Source of the DNA: Sinorhizobium chiapasense | GTDB lineage: Bacteria; Pseudomonadota; Alphaproteobacteria; Rhizobiales; Rhizobiaceae | Assembly (NCBI RefSeq): GCF_036488675.1 | Contig: NZ_CP133148.1 | Location: forward strand, 1,674,001 to 1,738,000 | Direction of reading: 5' to 3' | DNA length: 64,000 nucleotides | Shown here: positions 8,121 through 18,042 of the stretch, in pieces | How positions within the stretch are numbered: position 1 is the first letter of the stretch | Layout of the letters: every line of letters starts with the position of its first letter | The notes under the pieces: model-generated | What the model saw: only the letters and a program-made list of their open reading frames with translations | What the model was told of the DNA's origin: nothing | The model's database searches: none | Program-made: the position numbers and the translations under genes

Positions 8121-10352
8121 ATGACGATTTCCAACACCCGCCCCATCACCCCGGATCTTATCGCCTCGCACGGGCTGAAGCCCGATGAATACGAGCGCAT
8201 TCTGAGCCTGATCGGGCGCGAGCCGACCTTTACCGAACTCGGTATTTTCTCGGCGATGTGGAATGAACACTGCTCCTACAAGTCGTCGAAGAAGTGGCTG
8301 CGGACACTCCCGACCAAGGGGCCGCGAGTCATTCAGGGACCGGGTGAAAACGCCGGCGTCGTCGATATCGATGATGGCGACTGTGTCGTCTTCAAGATGG
8401 AGAGTCATAACCATCCCTCCTATATCGAACCATACCAGGGGGCTGCGACCGGCGTCGGCGGCATCCTGCGCGACGTCTTCACCATGGGCGCACGTCCGAT
8501 CGCCGCGATGAACGCGCTGCGCTTCGGCTCGCCGGATCACCCCAAGACCCGCCATCTGGTGTCCGGCGTTGTGGCTGGTGTCGGCGGTTACGGCAACTCC
8601 TTCGGCGTCCCGACGGTCGGCGGCGAGGTTGAGTTCGATGCGCGTTACAATGGCAACATTCTCGTCAACGCCTTCGCCGCCGGTCTGGCGAAGAGCGATG
8701 CGATCTTCTATTCGAAGGCCGAAGGCGTCGGTCTGCCCGTTGTTTATCTCGGTGCCAAGACCGGCCGCGACGGCGTCGGCGGCGCGACCATGGCCTCGGC
8801 CGAATTCGATGAGTCGATCGAGGAGAAACGCCCGACCGTGCAGGTCGGCGATCCTTTCACCGAGAAATGCCTGCTCGAAGCCTGCCTCGAACTGATGCAG
8901 ACGGGCGCTGTGATCGCGATCCAGGACATGGGCGCGGCAGGCCTTACCTGCTCGGCGGTCGAGATGGGCGCCAAGGGTGACCTTGGCATCGAACTCGATC
9001 TCGACAAGGTGCCGGTGCGTGAAGAACGCATGACGGCGTACGAGATGATGCTTTCCGAAAGCCAGGAGCGCATGCTCATGGTGCTGCGCCCCGAAAAGGA
9101 AGGGCAAGCCAAGGCGATCTTCGTCAAGTGGGGCCTCGATTTTGCAATCGTCGGCAAGACCACGGACGACCTGCGCTTCCGCATCCTGCACCAGGGCGAG
9201 GAAGTGGCGAACCTGCCGATCAAGGAACTCGGCGACCAGGCGCCGGAATACGATCGTCCCTGGACGCCGGCAACGACCGCCTCGCCACTCGCCACCAACG
9301 ACGTCCCGCAGGCCGATGTGGCCGAGGCGCTTCTGAAGCTGGTAGGCTCGGCCAACAATTCCTCGCGCCGCTGGGTGTATGAGCAATATGATACGCTGAT
9401 CCAGGGCAATTCGCTGCAATTGCCGGGCGGTGACGCCGGTGTGGTCCGCGTCGAGGGCCATGAGACCAAGGCGCTTGCCTTCTCCTCGGACGTCACCCCG
9501 CGCTATGTCGAAGCCGATCCGTTCGAGGGCGGCAAGCAGGCCGTGGCCGAGTGCTGGCGCAACCTGACAGCGACCGGCGCCCTGCCGCTCGCCGCGACCG
9601 ACAACCTGAATTTCGGCAACCCCGAGCGCCCTGAGATCATGAGCCAGCTCGTCCATGCGATCAAAGGCATCGGCGAAGCCTGCCGCGCGCTCGACTTCCC
9701 GATCGTTTCGGGCAACGTGTCGCTCTATAACGAGACCAATGGCCAGGCGATCCTGCCGACCCCGACGATCGGCGGCGTCGGTCTCATCAAGGACTGGTCG
9801 AAGATGGCGCGCATCGCCTTTGCCGCGGCGGACGAGACCATCGTGCTCGCCGGCGCTACGGAAGGCTGGGGTACGCATATCGCCCAATCGGTCTACATGC
9901 GCGACGTCCATGGCCGCACCGACGGTCCGGCGCCGCATGTCGATCTCACGCATGAACGCAAGGTGGGCGATTTCGTCCGCACCCTGATCGAGGACGGATT
10001 GGTCACGGCCGTGCACGACTGCTCCTCGGGCGGCCTGGCGCTTGCCGTTGCGGAAATGGCGATCGCCTCGGGCATCGGCGCGACGGTCGAGGCACCCGCG
10101 GGACGCGATCCCATCCCGGTGTTCTACGGCGAGGACCAGGGCCGCTACGTCCTGACCGTCGCTGCAGACAAGGCCGACGTGGTTGCGGCGCGGGCAGATG
10201 CCGCCGGCGTTTCCTCGCCGGTCATCGGCAGGACAGGAGGCACTGCGGTGAAGCTCGGTGACGCGCGAGCGGTTGCCATCAAGGACCTGCGCTCGGCGCA
10301 CGAAGCATGGTTCCCGGAATACATGGGCGGCGATCTCGCGCCGGACAACTAA
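8121..10352 (+). CDS. purL: Phosphoribosylformylglycinamidine synthase subunit PurL (small type)
   Basis: PurL catalyses the ATP-dependent amidation of FGAR with ammonia from PurQ. At 743 residues it is the small PurL that needs separate PurS and PurQ, both encoded upstream. Typical motifs are [30 protein letters not shown] and the second-half PurM-like repeat with [13 protein letters not shown]. It is parted from purSQ by 3.6 kb of unrelated genes, so it needs its own promoter. bolA follows in the same direction after 126 bases. Confidence 0.97.
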   Translation: MTISNTRPITPDLIASHGLKPDEYERILSLIGREPTFTELGIFSAMWNEHCSYKSSKKWLRTLPTKGPRVIQGPGENAGVVDIDDGDCVVFKMESHNHPSYIEPYQGAATGVGGILRDVFTMGARPIAAMNALRFGSPDHPKTRHLVSGVVAGVGGYGNSFGVPTVGGEVEFDARYNGNILVNAFAAGLAKSDAIFYSKAEGVGLPVVYLGAKTGRDGVGGATMASAEFDESIEEKRPTVQVGDPFTEKCLLEACLELMQTGAVIAIQDMGAAGLTCSAVEMGAKGDLGIELDLDKVPVREERMTAYEMMLSESQERMLMVLRPEKEGQAKAIFVKWGLDFAIVGKTTDDLRFRILHQGEEVANLPIKELGDQAPEYDRPWTPATTASPLATNDVPQADVAEALLKLVGSANNSSRRWVYEQYDTLIQGNSLQLPGGDAGVVRVEGHETKALAFSSDVTPRYVEADPFEGGKQAVAECWRNLTATGALPLAATDNLNFGNPERPEIMSQLVHAIKGIGEACRALDFPIVSGNVSLYNETNGQAILPTPTIGGVGLIKDWSKMARIAFAAADETIVLAGATEGWGTHIAQSVYMRDVHGRTDGPAPHVDLTHERKVGDFVRTLIEDGLVTAVHDCSSGGLALAVAEMAIASGIGATVEAPAGRDPIPVFYGEDQGRYVLTVAADKADVVAARADAAGVSSPVIGRTGGTAVKLGDARAVAIKDLRSAHEAWFPEYMGGDLAPDN

Positions 10353-10478
10353 GGCGCGGAGACTTCGGGAACAGGCAGATTCACCATTTGCTTTCCGCAC
10401 CTGAATCGTGGTTCCCTGAAGACATGAAAGGCGCCGGCAGCGCTGTCGGCGCAGAATAAAAAAGGGAGTTGGCGTACC

Positions 10479-10712
10479 ATGCCCATGACACCAGGCGACA
10501 TCGAAGACATGATCAAGGCCGGGATCCCCGGCGCAAAGGTCACGATCCGCGATTTGGCCGGTGACGGCGACCACTATGCCGCCGAAGTCGTGGCCGAAGC
10601 GTTTCGCGGCAAGACCCGAGTGCAGCAGCACCAGATGGTCTACAACGCATTGAAGGGCAATATGGGCGGCGTGCTTCACGCGCTCGCCCTCCAGACCAGC
10701 GCGCCGGAGTGA
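10479..10712 (+). CDS. BolA family protein
   Basis: The 77-residue protein has the BolA fold, with conserved GDGDHYAAEVVAEAFRGK and the C-terminal helix QHQMVYNALKG. BolA proteins pair with monothiol glutaredoxins to hold a [2Fe-2S] cluster that signals or delivers iron-sulphur. A CGFS glutaredoxin gene lies 390 bases downstream, which supports that role. It belongs to the short BolA2/YrbA-like class rather than the longer BolA1. A GGGA ribosome site precedes the ATG. Confidence 0.9.
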   Translation: MPMTPGDIEDMIKAGIPGAKVTIRDLAGDGDHYAAEVVAEAFRGKTRVQQHQMVYNALKGNMGGVLHALALQTSAPE

Positions 10713-10718
10713 GCCGGA

Positions 10719-10964
10719 ATGGCGGATCTGATCAAGGAGCTCGTCAGCGGTGTCGTTGACAGCGCGCTGAAGGAGATCCTGAAGAAGACCGGCGCGAGGC
10801 GTACTGCGACGAAGCGGACGAAGCGCCGGACCAGGAAAGCCGGTTCGGGTGGCGGTCTGCTCGCGGAGATCATCGAAGCTGCGACGCGCAAACCCGCGAA
10901 AAAACAGGTAAGCCGTCGCCGCACGGCGGCCGCGAGGAGCAAGCTGCGCCGCCGTTCCTCGTAA
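10719..10964 (+). CDS. Small, very basic protein of unknown function between bolA and grxD
   Basis: The 81-residue product starts six bases after the bolA stop. It has a mixed hydrophobic/charged helix near the N-terminus (ADLIKELVSGVVDSALKEIL), a Lys/Arg/Thr-rich linker, a second helix (LLAEIIEAATRK) and a basic tail. The predicted charge is strongly positive and there are no cysteines, so it is not itself a cluster ligand. It could bind nucleic acid or membranes. I recognise no family. Its tight placement between the BolA and Grx genes suggests co-expression. Confidence 0.62.
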   Translation: MADLIKELVSGVVDSALKEILKKTGARRTATKRTKRRTRKAGSGGGLLAEIIEAATRKPAKKQVSRRRTAAARSKLRRRSS

Positions 10965-11098
10965 CGAGTGGTATCAAAGCCACATTTTGAGGACCATCAA
11001 TATTTGTTGCGATTGGGTGGTGAAAATCACGCGCACGCATGCTATCTAAGCCTCAATCGACATCCGGTCCTTGAAGCCGGCGCAGGAAGGAAGACAAA

Positions 11099-11434
11099 AT
11101 GAGCGGAATTCACGATTTCATCGATAACGAAGTCAAGACGAACGACGTCGTTCTCTTCATGAAGGGCACGCCGCAGTTTCCGCAGTGTGGCTTCTCCGGC
11201 CAGGTTGTCCAGATCCTCGATTATATCGGCGTCGACTACAAGGGCATCAATGTGCTTGCCGATGCGGATCTTCGCCAGGGCATCAAGGACTATTCCAATT
11301 GGCCGACCATTCCGCAGCTTTATGTGAAGGGAGAATTTGTCGGCGGCTGTGACATCGTCCGCGAGATGTTCCAGGCCGGCGAATTGCAGTCGCATCTTCA
11401 GGGACAGGGTATTTCTGTGAAGGGTGCCGCCTGA
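11099..11434 (+). CDS. grxD: Monothiol glutaredoxin (Grx4/GrxD type)
   Basis: The 111-residue protein has the CGFS active site (PQCGFSGQ), the FMKGTP start segment and the [19 protein letters not shown] glutathione-binding region. Monothiol glutaredoxins carry and transfer [2Fe-2S] clusters, usually with BolA partners. A strong ribosome site (AGGAAGGAAG) precedes the start. A rho-independent terminator follows within about 30 bases, closing the bolA-grxD group. Confidence 0.95.
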   Translation: MSGIHDFIDNEVKTNDVVLFMKGTPQFPQCGFSGQVVQILDYIGVDYKGINVLADADLRQGIKDYSNWPTIPQLYVKGEFVGGCDIVREMFQAGELQSHLQGQGISVKGAA

Positions 11435-11462
11435 CCCGGAAGGCATCCTTCCAAATATCGGG

Positions 11463-11486
11463 AAAGGCGGGCGACCGCCTTTTTTG
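11463..11486 (+). terminator. Rho-independent terminator after grxD
   Basis: A GGCGG stem pairs with CCGCC around a four-base loop and is followed by six T residues on the plus strand. Confidence 0.8.
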
Positions 11487-11846
11487 ATTCTGAAGCTATA
11501 TTTCGACTGTCTAATTTCTAATGTGCTTCTTGAGCGACTGGCAATTTCCGGTTGCGAGGGAGCCTTCTCGATAGCCTGATAAGCTGCCCGCGAGGGGCAC
11601 CTATTCAAGGGCACAAGAAAGCGGGTACCGCTTCGCCCGGACCTCCGCTCGCCGCCCGTTTTGACGAGCGAGCGCGTCCTACCTTCACACCTGATGTGAC
11701 GACCGGCCTTCGCCGGTCGCCAGTCCGTTCGGAACCTCCGACCGTATCGTTCGGGCCAGACACGGCCCGTTCCAGATGCGGAAATTCAACGCGTTGCAGT
11801 TTCAAGACCCGATTGCCTTACCCCGGCCATCAGCAGGACAAGTGAC
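11487..11846 (+). other. Long non-coding leader region before the first MFS gene
   Basis: No convincing gene is seen. The first 60 bases are AT-rich and may hold the promoter. A perfect 8-bp hairpin (cgaccggc, loop cttc, gccggtcg) lies at 11700-11719 without a following T run. It could be a leader structure or a processing site. A 97-codon frame here is low-complexity and I do not call it. Confidence 0.4.
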
Positions 11847-13085
11847 ATGACGAGGCCCATTGATCAGACCGCCACTCTCTCGGGACTGACGAAGTTCCAG
11901 TTCATCGCGCTGATGGCAATGCTGATGTCAATCAACGCGATTTCGATCGATATCATGCTGCCCGGCCTGCAGGAGATTGGCGCGAGCCTCGGCGTTGCCG
12001 ACGAAAACGACCGGCAGTTTGTCATCACCGCCTACCTCATCGGCATGGGCTTTGCGCAACTGTTCTTCGGCCCACTTTCCGACCGCTTCGGGCGAAAGGG
12101 CCCGCTGTTGGGTGGGCTCGCCCTGTACGGCCTCTGCGCGCTTGCGATCGCGTTCGTGCCGACGTTCACCGCGCTCCTTTTCTTTCGGTTTGTGCAGGGT
12201 GTGGGCGCGGCCGCAACCCGCGTCATCACTGTTTCGGTCGTACGTGACGTATATGGCGGCCGCCAGATGGCGGAGATCATGTCGCTGGTCATGATGGTGT
12301 TCATGATCGTTCCGATCGTCGCGCCGAGCATCGGTCAGTTGATCATGCTCTTTTCGGAATGGCACATGATCTTCGTCGTGATCGCGCTGTTCGCAGTGAC
12401 GATCGCCGTACCGGTAGCCCTTCGGCTTCGGGAGACGTTGGCACCTGCCAATCGGCGCGCCTTCACGGCTTCATCGATACTGGACGGCTTCCGCATCGTG
12501 CTGACAAACCGGCTCGCTCTTTGCTACACGCTGGCGACGTCCGTGTTGCTTGGAGCTCTTTTCGGCTTCGTCAATTCGGCGCAACAAATCCTCGTCGGCA
12601 TCTACGAACTCGGTGTCTGGTTTCCCGCCGTCTTCGCAGCCTTCGCCGGGATGATGGCGGTTGCCTCCTTTACCAACTCGCGCCTCGTCCAGCGGTTCGG
12701 CATGCGGGCGCTCTCCCATGCCGCGCTTCTCGGTTTCACGCTCGCGAGCTTCGTCCTGATGTTCGTCTCGCTGACGGGGCCGTTGCCGCTGCCGCTCTTC
12801 ATGATCCTCTATGCGGGAGTGATGTTTCAGTTCGGCCTGATCGCCGCGAATTTCAATGCGATGGCGATGGAACCGCTCGGTCATGTGGCCGGAACCGCGT
12901 CTTCCGTGCTGGGCTTCACCCAGACGATCGGCGGCGGGGTCATTGGTGCGCTCATCGGCCAGGCCTTCGACGATACCGTGACGCCGCTTGCTATCGGATG
13001 CTTCACCGTCGCCATTTTCGCCCTCGCATTCGTTCTGATTGCCGAAGGTGGCAAGCTTTTCAGACCGCACAACCCGGCGGGTTAG
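11847..13085 (+). CDS. MFS transporter, Bcr/CflA drug-resistance type (first of a tandem pair)
   Basis: The 412-residue protein has twelve predicted membrane segments of the major facilitator superfamily. The DHA1-type signatures are clear: the segment-1 acidic motif (SIDIMLPGLQEIG), GPLSDRFGRKGPLL between segments 2 and 3, and RFVQGVGAAATRV with VRDVYGG further on. Bcr/CflA members export drugs and small metabolites with proton antiport. The substrate is unknown. The next gene is a clear paralog 93 bases downstream in the same direction. Confidence 0.9.
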   Translation: MTRPIDQTATLSGLTKFQFIALMAMLMSINAISIDIMLPGLQEIGASLGVADENDRQFVITAYLIGMGFAQLFFGPLSDRFGRKGPLLGGLALYGLCALAIAFVPTFTALLFFRFVQGVGAAATRVITVSVVRDVYGGRQMAEIMSLVMMVFMIVPIVAPSIGQLIMLFSEWHMIFVVIALFAVTIAVPVALRLRETLAPANRRAFTASSILDGFRIVLTNRLALCYTLATSVLLGALFGFVNSAQQILVGIYELGVWFPAVFAAFAGMMAVASFTNSRLVQRFGMRALSHAALLGFTLASFVLMFVSLTGPLPLPLFMILYAGVMFQFGLIAANFNAMAMEPLGHVAGTASSVLGFTQTIGGGVIGALIGQAFDDTVTPLAIGCFTVAIFALAFVLIAEGGKLFRPHNPAG

Positions 13086-13178
13086 CCCGAAACACGGCAT
13101 AGAGGTGCAACCGCTTCACCCGCCGCGGATCCGCCGGTCCGATTTCTCCTCCCAAGCTCTTTTTATGGATATCCGACA

Positions 13179-14486
13179 ATGTCCTCCGTCTCAGAACGAT
13201 CCTCCATTCGCCAACAATCCGAGCATGTCGATGGGGTTTCTGGCGCAGCACGCATCCGTATGGGCCTCGCCGAGTTCATCGTGACGATCGCCCTCATGAC
13301 CGCCAGCGTCGCGCTTGCGATCGACAGCATGCTGCCCGCCCTTCAGAGCATCGGGCAGTCGTTCGGCGTCGCAAATGCGAACGACGCGCAGCTTGTCATC
13401 GGCATCTTCCTGCTCGGATTCGGCCTCTCACAGATCTTCTTCGGCAGCCTTTCCGATGCCTTCGGTCGGCGGATTGTCCTGCTCGGCGGCCTGGCCTTCT
13501 TCACGCTCACCTCATTCACGGCGTCGCAGGCCTCGAGTTTCGAAGCCTTGCTTGTCATGCGCTTCGTCCAAGGGATCGGTGCAGCCGCCATCCGCATCAC
13601 GACGATGGCAATCGTGCGCGATTGTTTCGGTGGCCGCGAGATGGCACGGGTCATGTCTTACGTGATGATCGTCTTCATGATAATTCCGATCGTCGCTCCG
13701 TCTCTCGGTCAACTTGTGGTCGTCTCTGCGAGCTGGCACTGGATCTTTATCCTGATTGGCGGCATTGGTGCCGTCCTGTTTATCTGGGCGCTTACCCGGA
13801 TGAAGGAGTCCCTGCCGCCAGAGGAGCGTCTGCCGCTTTCGGTCGGCGCCGTCCTCTCTGGATTCCGCACGGTGCTGACGAACCGCATAACCTGCGGCTA
13901 TATGATCGGGCTTACGCTCTTCTCCGCCGTGATCTGTGCCTATATCGTCAGCGTTCAGCAGGTCTTCGGAGAGGTCTACGGTCTTGGCGATTGGCTGCCG
14001 ATCGCCTTTGCAGGGACCGCGGGCGGCATCGCAGTTGCCAATTTCGCCAACGGCTTCTTCGTCCGCAGCTTCGGTATGCGCCGCATCTCACATGCGGCGA
14101 TGATCCTCTTCACGTCGCTGGCGTCGATCGGTTTCTTGCTGTCGCTCGCCGGCACGCTCCCCTTCGTCATCAGCTATCTGCTGTTTTCGATACTGCTGAT
14201 GTTCTTCGCCGTCATCGCGACGAACTTCACCGCCATCAGCCTTGAGCCGATGGGGCACCTCGCAGGGACGGCAACCGCAGTCACCGGCTTCGTATCGACG
14301 ACGGGCGGGACACTGCTCGGCGCCGCCGTTGGCCAGCTCTTCAATGGCACGCTGCAGCCACTATTCGGTGGCTTCGCTCTGTTCGGCCTGCTCACCATTC
14401 TCGCCACGCTCTGGGCGGAGAACGGCAAGCTCTTCACCCATCCCGGCGACAAGGACATGGCGCACGACCACGGCGGTCACATCTAA
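13179..14486 (+). CDS. MFS transporter, Bcr/CflA type (second of a tandem pair)
   Basis: The 435-residue protein matches its neighbour along its length (AIDSMLPALQSIGQSFGV, GSLSDAFGRRIVLLGG, RFVQGIGAAAIRI, RDCFGGREMA). It differs by a longer N-terminus of about 28 residues and a histidine-rich tail, DHGGHI. The pair probably arose by duplication. The ribosome site is weak, so the exact start is less sure; the conserved region would also allow the internal ATG at residue 28. Confidence 0.9.
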   Translation: MSSVSERSSIRQQSEHVDGVSGAARIRMGLAEFIVTIALMTASVALAIDSMLPALQSIGQSFGVANANDAQLVIGIFLLGFGLSQIFFGSLSDAFGRRIVLLGGLAFFTLTSFTASQASSFEALLVMRFVQGIGAAAIRITTMAIVRDCFGGREMARVMSYVMIVFMIIPIVAPSLGQLVVVSASWHWIFILIGGIGAVLFIWALTRMKESLPPEERLPLSVGAVLSGFRTVLTNRITCGYMIGLTLFSAVICAYIVSVQQVFGEVYGLGDWLPIAFAGTAGGIAVANFANGFFVRSFGMRRISHAAMILFTSLASIGFLLSLAGTLPFVISYLLFSILLMFFAVIATNFTAISLEPMGHLAGTATAVTGFVSTTGGTLLGAAVGQLFNGTLQPLFGGFALFGLLTILATLWAENGKLFTHPGDKDMAHDHGGHI

Positions 14487-14514
14487 AGCATTTCACCTAA
14501 AAAGCGGCAGAGGT

Positions 14515-14558
14515 CTGAAGCGCGTCGCTGAATCCCAGTGGACACGGGCGCGCTTCAG
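14515..14558. repeat. 10-bp perfect inverted repeat after the MFS pair
   Basis: ctgaagcgcg and cgcgcttcag face each other across 24 bases. No T run follows, so this is either a weak terminator for the MFS genes or an mRNA end structure. Confidence 0.45.
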
Positions 14559-14629
14559 GCGCGAGGACCGCGCGAGTCTGACGGCCGGCCGCTAACAAGG
14601 GGCGTGCCGGCCTGTTCAACGCCATACCC

Positions 14630-15079
14630 TCAGTTTATATCCAGCGGCGGTCCGGTGAAACGAAGATTATGCCGGCCCGCGGCCGCAAGGATGGCCGGCA
14701 TGTCGTCGGGAATGGAGAACTCGCCCGCTGCCATTTCCGCGAAAAAGTCTTCGAAGCCGCCGGGTGTCAGAATCACGAGATGGCGGCAAGGAATGTTTCC
14801 CAAGATCTGGAACGTATGTTCCGATCCGCGGGGGATAAACGCCGTCTCACCCGGTCCTCTCATGAACTCTTTGCCCTCTATCCAGAATTTGCACTGGCCC
14901 CCGAGGATCACGAAAATCTCGTCTTCGGCTTCGTGAACGTGACGGGGAGGCCCGCTTCCGACCGGCGAAAGGCTATCGACTATCGACATCTTGCCGCCGG
15001 TCGCTCGGGTGGACAGAATTGTCCTGTATTTAACCCCATTCCAGTCGATGGCATCGCCGTAGAGAAATTCGCTTTCCAT
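14630..15079 (-). CDS. Cupin domain protein
   Basis: The 149-residue protein holds one cupin barrel. The first motif has the metal ligands in PRHVHEAEDEIFVI (two His and a Glu) and the second in PRGSEHTFQ. Small single-domain cupins include dioxygenases, isomerases and storage or sensor proteins, so the reaction cannot be given. A clear GGGAGA ribosome site precedes the start. It is divergent from a LysR gene across 90 bases, so it is probably that regulator's target. Confidence 0.88.
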   Translation of the reverse strand: MESEFLYGDAIDWNGVKYRTILSTRATGGKMSIVDSLSPVGSGPPRHVHEAEDEIFVILGGQCKFWIEGKEFMRGPGETAFIPRGSEHTFQILGNIPCRHLVILTPGGFEDFFAEMAAGEFSIPDDMPAILAAAGRHNLRFTGPPLDIN

Positions 15080-15130
15080 TTTTTTCTCCCTTAATTCGTT
15101 CTTATTGACTCGAGCTTATGCGCCAGCGCA

Positions 15131-15158
15131 GTATCGGTCCAACCGATTGTTCCGATAC
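15131..15158. promoter_or_regulatory. Candidate LysR operator between the cupin and LysR genes
   Basis: Two nested inverted repeats are seen: gtatcgg with ccgatac as outer arms (14 bases apart), and atcggt-cca-accgat inside (15133-15147). The site sits just upstream of the LysR start and in the path of the cupin promoter. The T-N11-A character is typical of LysR sites. Binding is inferred. Confidence 0.55.
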
Positions 15159-15169
15159 AGGTTATCGCC

Positions 15170-16126
15170 ATGGTCAATTTCGCAACCTTCGATCTGAACC
15201 TGATGCGCGTGCTCGACGCCATTCTGCGCGAGGGGTCAACTGTTCACGCGGGCAAGCGGCTGAACATGTCCCAATCGGCAGTGTCGGGCGCGCTGGCAAG
15301 GCTGCGGCACGCGCTGAAAGACGAACTGTTCGTGCGCCACGGCAACCGTTTGGTTCCAACCGATTATGCTAAGTCCATCGAACTGCCGCTCAGGGAGGAA
15401 TTGGATCGAATTGCGGCCCTTCTTGCCCCGGCGCGCACGTTCGACCCTGCAGCCGCCGAGGGAACCTTTCGGATCACGGCAAGCGACTTCTTCGCCGAGA
15501 TGCTAATGCCGGCGCTCGCTGACCTGCTACGCAAGCAGGCGCCTAACATCAGGGCGCAACTCGTCGATCTCGTTCCGAACAGCTATATCGATAGCATCGA
15601 GAAATATCACGCCGATCTTGCTTTGATCCCGAACCAGCCCATTCCGGATTGGGCCAGCAGCCTGCCGCTCTTCTATTCGACCTTTGTCGTGATCACACGA
15701 CGAAGTCATCCTCAACTGGCAACGGCGGGGGTGCGACCAGGCGAGATCGTTCCGATGGACCTGTTCTGCGAGATTGGACACGTGCTTTTTTCGCCCGAGG
15801 GAAATTTCTCGGCCATGGGAGACGCCGCCCTGGCCCGGGTGGGCCGGCGGCGGAAGGTCATGATGACCTTACCAGTGTTCTCGGGCGTTTGCCGTGCTGT
15901 CGCGGAAAGCGACCTAATCGCGCTGGTGCCGCGTCAGCTGGCCGAGCGGATCGGTCCACAGATCGGCTTGGAAACCTACCGCTCGCCAGTGCCGATGGAT
16001 CCGCCATTGATCATTGCGGTCTGGCACCGACGTTCGGCGTCCAGCCCGTTGCACAGATGGATGAGGGAGAAGATCATCGAATTGATGCGCATCCTCAACG
16101 AAGGCGAGCGGACCGCCATCGGCTAG
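15170..16126 (+). CDS. LysR family transcriptional regulator
   Basis: The 318-residue protein has the N-terminal winged helix (FDLNLMRVLDAILREGSTVH and MSQSAVSGALARLR) and a periplasmic-binding-like effector domain from about residue 90 to the end. The opening resembles the NodD/NahR branch of LysR proteins. The effector is unknown. Its start is 90 bases from the divergent cupin gene, whose expression it most likely controls, together with its own. Confidence 0.92.
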   Translation: MVNFATFDLNLMRVLDAILREGSTVHAGKRLNMSQSAVSGALARLRHALKDELFVRHGNRLVPTDYAKSIELPLREELDRIAALLAPARTFDPAAAEGTFRITASDFFAEMLMPALADLLRKQAPNIRAQLVDLVPNSYIDSIEKYHADLALIPNQPIPDWASSLPLFYSTFVVITRRSHPQLATAGVRPGEIVPMDLFCEIGHVLFSPEGNFSAMGDAALARVGRRRKVMMTLPVFSGVCRAVAESDLIALVPRQLAERIGPQIGLETYRSPVPMDPPLIIAVWHRRSASSPLHRWMREKIIELMRILNEGERTAIG

Positions 16127-16228
16127 ATCATTTCATCGTTTCTTTGAGACAGTGAATGGGCCTAACAGCCTGCACCACGCAGTTCGGGAACGAAAACCAT
16201 TGCACCCTGGAATTGCTTCGGATGCTTG

Positions 16229-17053
16229 TCAGACGATGAAAACCTCGCGGCGCAACACGTCCCAGCTTTCCTTGTCGGTCGCCAGAAGCAGGCCGCCGTT
16301 CGTATGGGCGGGCCGATAGCGCGAGCCATCGAAGCGCGCCGCATAGGCGCCCGCCTCTTCCGCGATCAAGGTGCCAGCCAGGTGGTCCCACGGCATCAGC
16401 TTCTGGTACATCAGGAAGTGCAGATGGCCGCCAGCAAAGATCCGATATTCATGCGCAGCGCAACGGTAACTGGTCGCGATTCTGACCCTGGCCAAATTGC
16501 CCATGACGATCCGGCGGTCTTCTTCCTTGTAGAAGCCCGTCGAAGCACCGCCGACCATGTTCTCGAGCGGCACGCCGGCAGTCACCGCCAATTTCTCCTG
16601 CGATCCGTCCGGCCGGCACAGCCAGGCGCCCGCCCCCTTCTCGGCAACGACCCAATCGTTGCCGAGCGGATCATAGATGATCCCGGCGACGGTCTCGCCT
16701 TTGGCAACCACGCTTGCCATCACGCCAAAGAGCGGCAAGCCGGCCGCGAAATTAAACGTTCCGTCGATCGGATCGACAACAATTGCCAGATCGGCACCGG
16801 CGAGCTTGTCGAGAAGCGCCGGGTCAGCGGCGACAGACTCTTCACCGATGAAGACGGCGCCGGGCGCGATCGCGTCGATCCTGGCCTTGATGAGCCTTTC
16901 CGCCGCTTCATCTCCCTCGGTGACGAGATCGATCGCCTCCGACTTCATACGTACATCACCTGAGCCAAGATTGCGGAAGCGCGGCAGGATCTCCTTGACC
17001 GCCGCCTCCTGCAGAAGGTTGGCAAGCGCGGCGATGTCGACGGAATGACTCAT
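16229..17053 (-). CDS. Inositol monophosphatase family protein
   Basis: The 274-residue protein has the metal and phosphate motifs of the family: [16 protein letters not shown] and the later [17 protein letters not shown]. Members hydrolyse inositol-1-phosphate, histidinol phosphate or 3'-phosphoadenosine nucleotides, and these cannot be told apart by eye. The start overlaps the stop of the upstream TtcA-like gene by four bases (ATGA), so translation is likely coupled. Confidence 0.88.
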   Translation of the reverse strand: MSHSVDIAALANLLQEAAVKEILPRFRNLGSGDVRMKSEAIDLVTEGDEAAERLIKARIDAIAPGAVFIGEESVAADPALLDKLAGADLAIVVDPIDGTFNFAAGLPLFGVMASVVAKGETVAGIIYDPLGNDWVVAEKGAGAWLCRPDGSQEKLAVTAGVPLENMVGGASTGFYKEEDRRIVMGNLARVRIATSYRCAAHEYRIFAGGHLHFLMYQKLMPWDHLAGTLIAEEAGAYAARFDGSRYRPAHTNGGLLLATDKESWDVLRREVFIV

Positions 17054-17934
17054 TCTTTGGGCTCCGGAGCAAGGGATTGGAAATCGAAAAGATTTGGATC
17101 AAGCAGGTGCGACGGGTTCACGTGGCCAAGCGCACGCAACATCGTGTCCTTGCGGCCAGGCATGCGCCGCTCGATGTCGGCAAGCATCGCCTTCATCGCA
17201 TTGCGTTCGAGACCGTCCTGCGAACCGCAGAGATCGCAAGGGATGATCGGAAATTCCATGGCTGCCGCGAACTTTGCGAGATCGTCTTCCGCCGCATAGG
17301 CAAGCGGCCGCAGCACCATGAGATCGCCTTCGTCGTTGAGAAGCTTGGCCGGCATCGATGCGAGCCGTCCACCATGGAAGAGGTTCATGAAGAAGGTTTC
17401 AAGAATGTCCTCGCGATGATGACCGAGGACCAGGGCATCACACCCCTCCTCTCGCGCGATGCGATAGAGATTGCCGCGCCTCAGCCGAGAACAGAGCGAG
17501 CAGTAAGTCGCGCCGGTCGGCACCTTTTCCTTCACGACGGAATAGGTGTCGCGGTACTCGATGCGGTGCTTCACGCCTATCGAAGTCAGGTATTCCGGCA
17601 GGATATGCTTCGGGAAGTTCGGCTGGCCCTGATCGAGATTGCCGGCGATGAGCTCGACCGGCAGTAACCCACGCCATTTGAGGTCCATCAGCAGAGCGAG
17701 CAGGCTGTAGCTGTCCTTGCCGCCGGAAAGACCGATCAGCCAGCGCTTCGCGCCCTTCAACATGCCGAAATCGTCGAGCGCCTGACGCGTCTGCCGCAGG
17801 AGGCGCTTGCGAAGCTTGTTGAAGGAAACAGACGATGGCATCCGGGCAAAAAGCGGATGGGCCGCCTCAAACCGGGTATCGTCGTCAACGGCGATATCCA
17901 TCGTGTCGTGCAGGGACGATGCTGAAAGTTCCAT
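17050..17934 (-). CDS. ttcA: TtcA-like tRNA 2-thiocytidine synthetase
   Basis: This is a PP-loop ATPase with the [10 protein letters not shown] nucleotide motif. It has a CSLC pair in [12 protein letters not shown] and a second CDLC pair in IPCDLCGSQ. TtcA uses a [4Fe-4S] cluster held by such cysteines to thiolate cytidine 32 of tRNA. The protein is 294 residues from the ATG chosen; another ATG lies 33 bases further in. The downstream inositol-phosphatase gene overlaps it by four bases. Confidence 0.87.
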   Translation of the reverse strand: MELSASSLHDTMDIAVDDDTRFEAAHPLFARMPSSVSFNKLRKRLLRQTRQALDDFGMLKGAKRWLIGLSGGKDSYSLLALLMDLKWRGLLPVELIAGNLDQGQPNFPKHILPEYLTSIGVKHRIEYRDTYSVVKEKVPTGATYCSLCSRLRRGNLYRIAREEGCDALVLGHHREDILETFFMNLFHGGRLASMPAKLLNDEGDLMVLRPLAYAAEDDLAKFAAAMEFPIIPCDLCGSQDGLERNAMKAMLADIERRMPGRKDTMLRALGHVNPSHLLDPNLFDFQSLAPEPKE

Positions 17935-18042
17935 GGCAATGGTCTCGGAATGTGTAGGCGAAAACAAGGCGCCCGAAGCCAGAACCAGCACTTGCCCTGT
18001 CCGGCGCCGGAGATCAAGGGGAAACGGTCCGGAACGGGAAAA

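Noticed and set aside
7794..10679. 961-codon open frame on the minus strand opposite purL
   Set aside because: It mirrors a firm housekeeping gene; GC-rich DNA lacks stops in this antisense frame. No family motif or ribosome site is seen.
11552..11845. 97-codon frame before the first MFS gene
   Set aside because: Low-complexity Arg/Pro/Ser composition, no ribosome site, lies over a hairpin leader.
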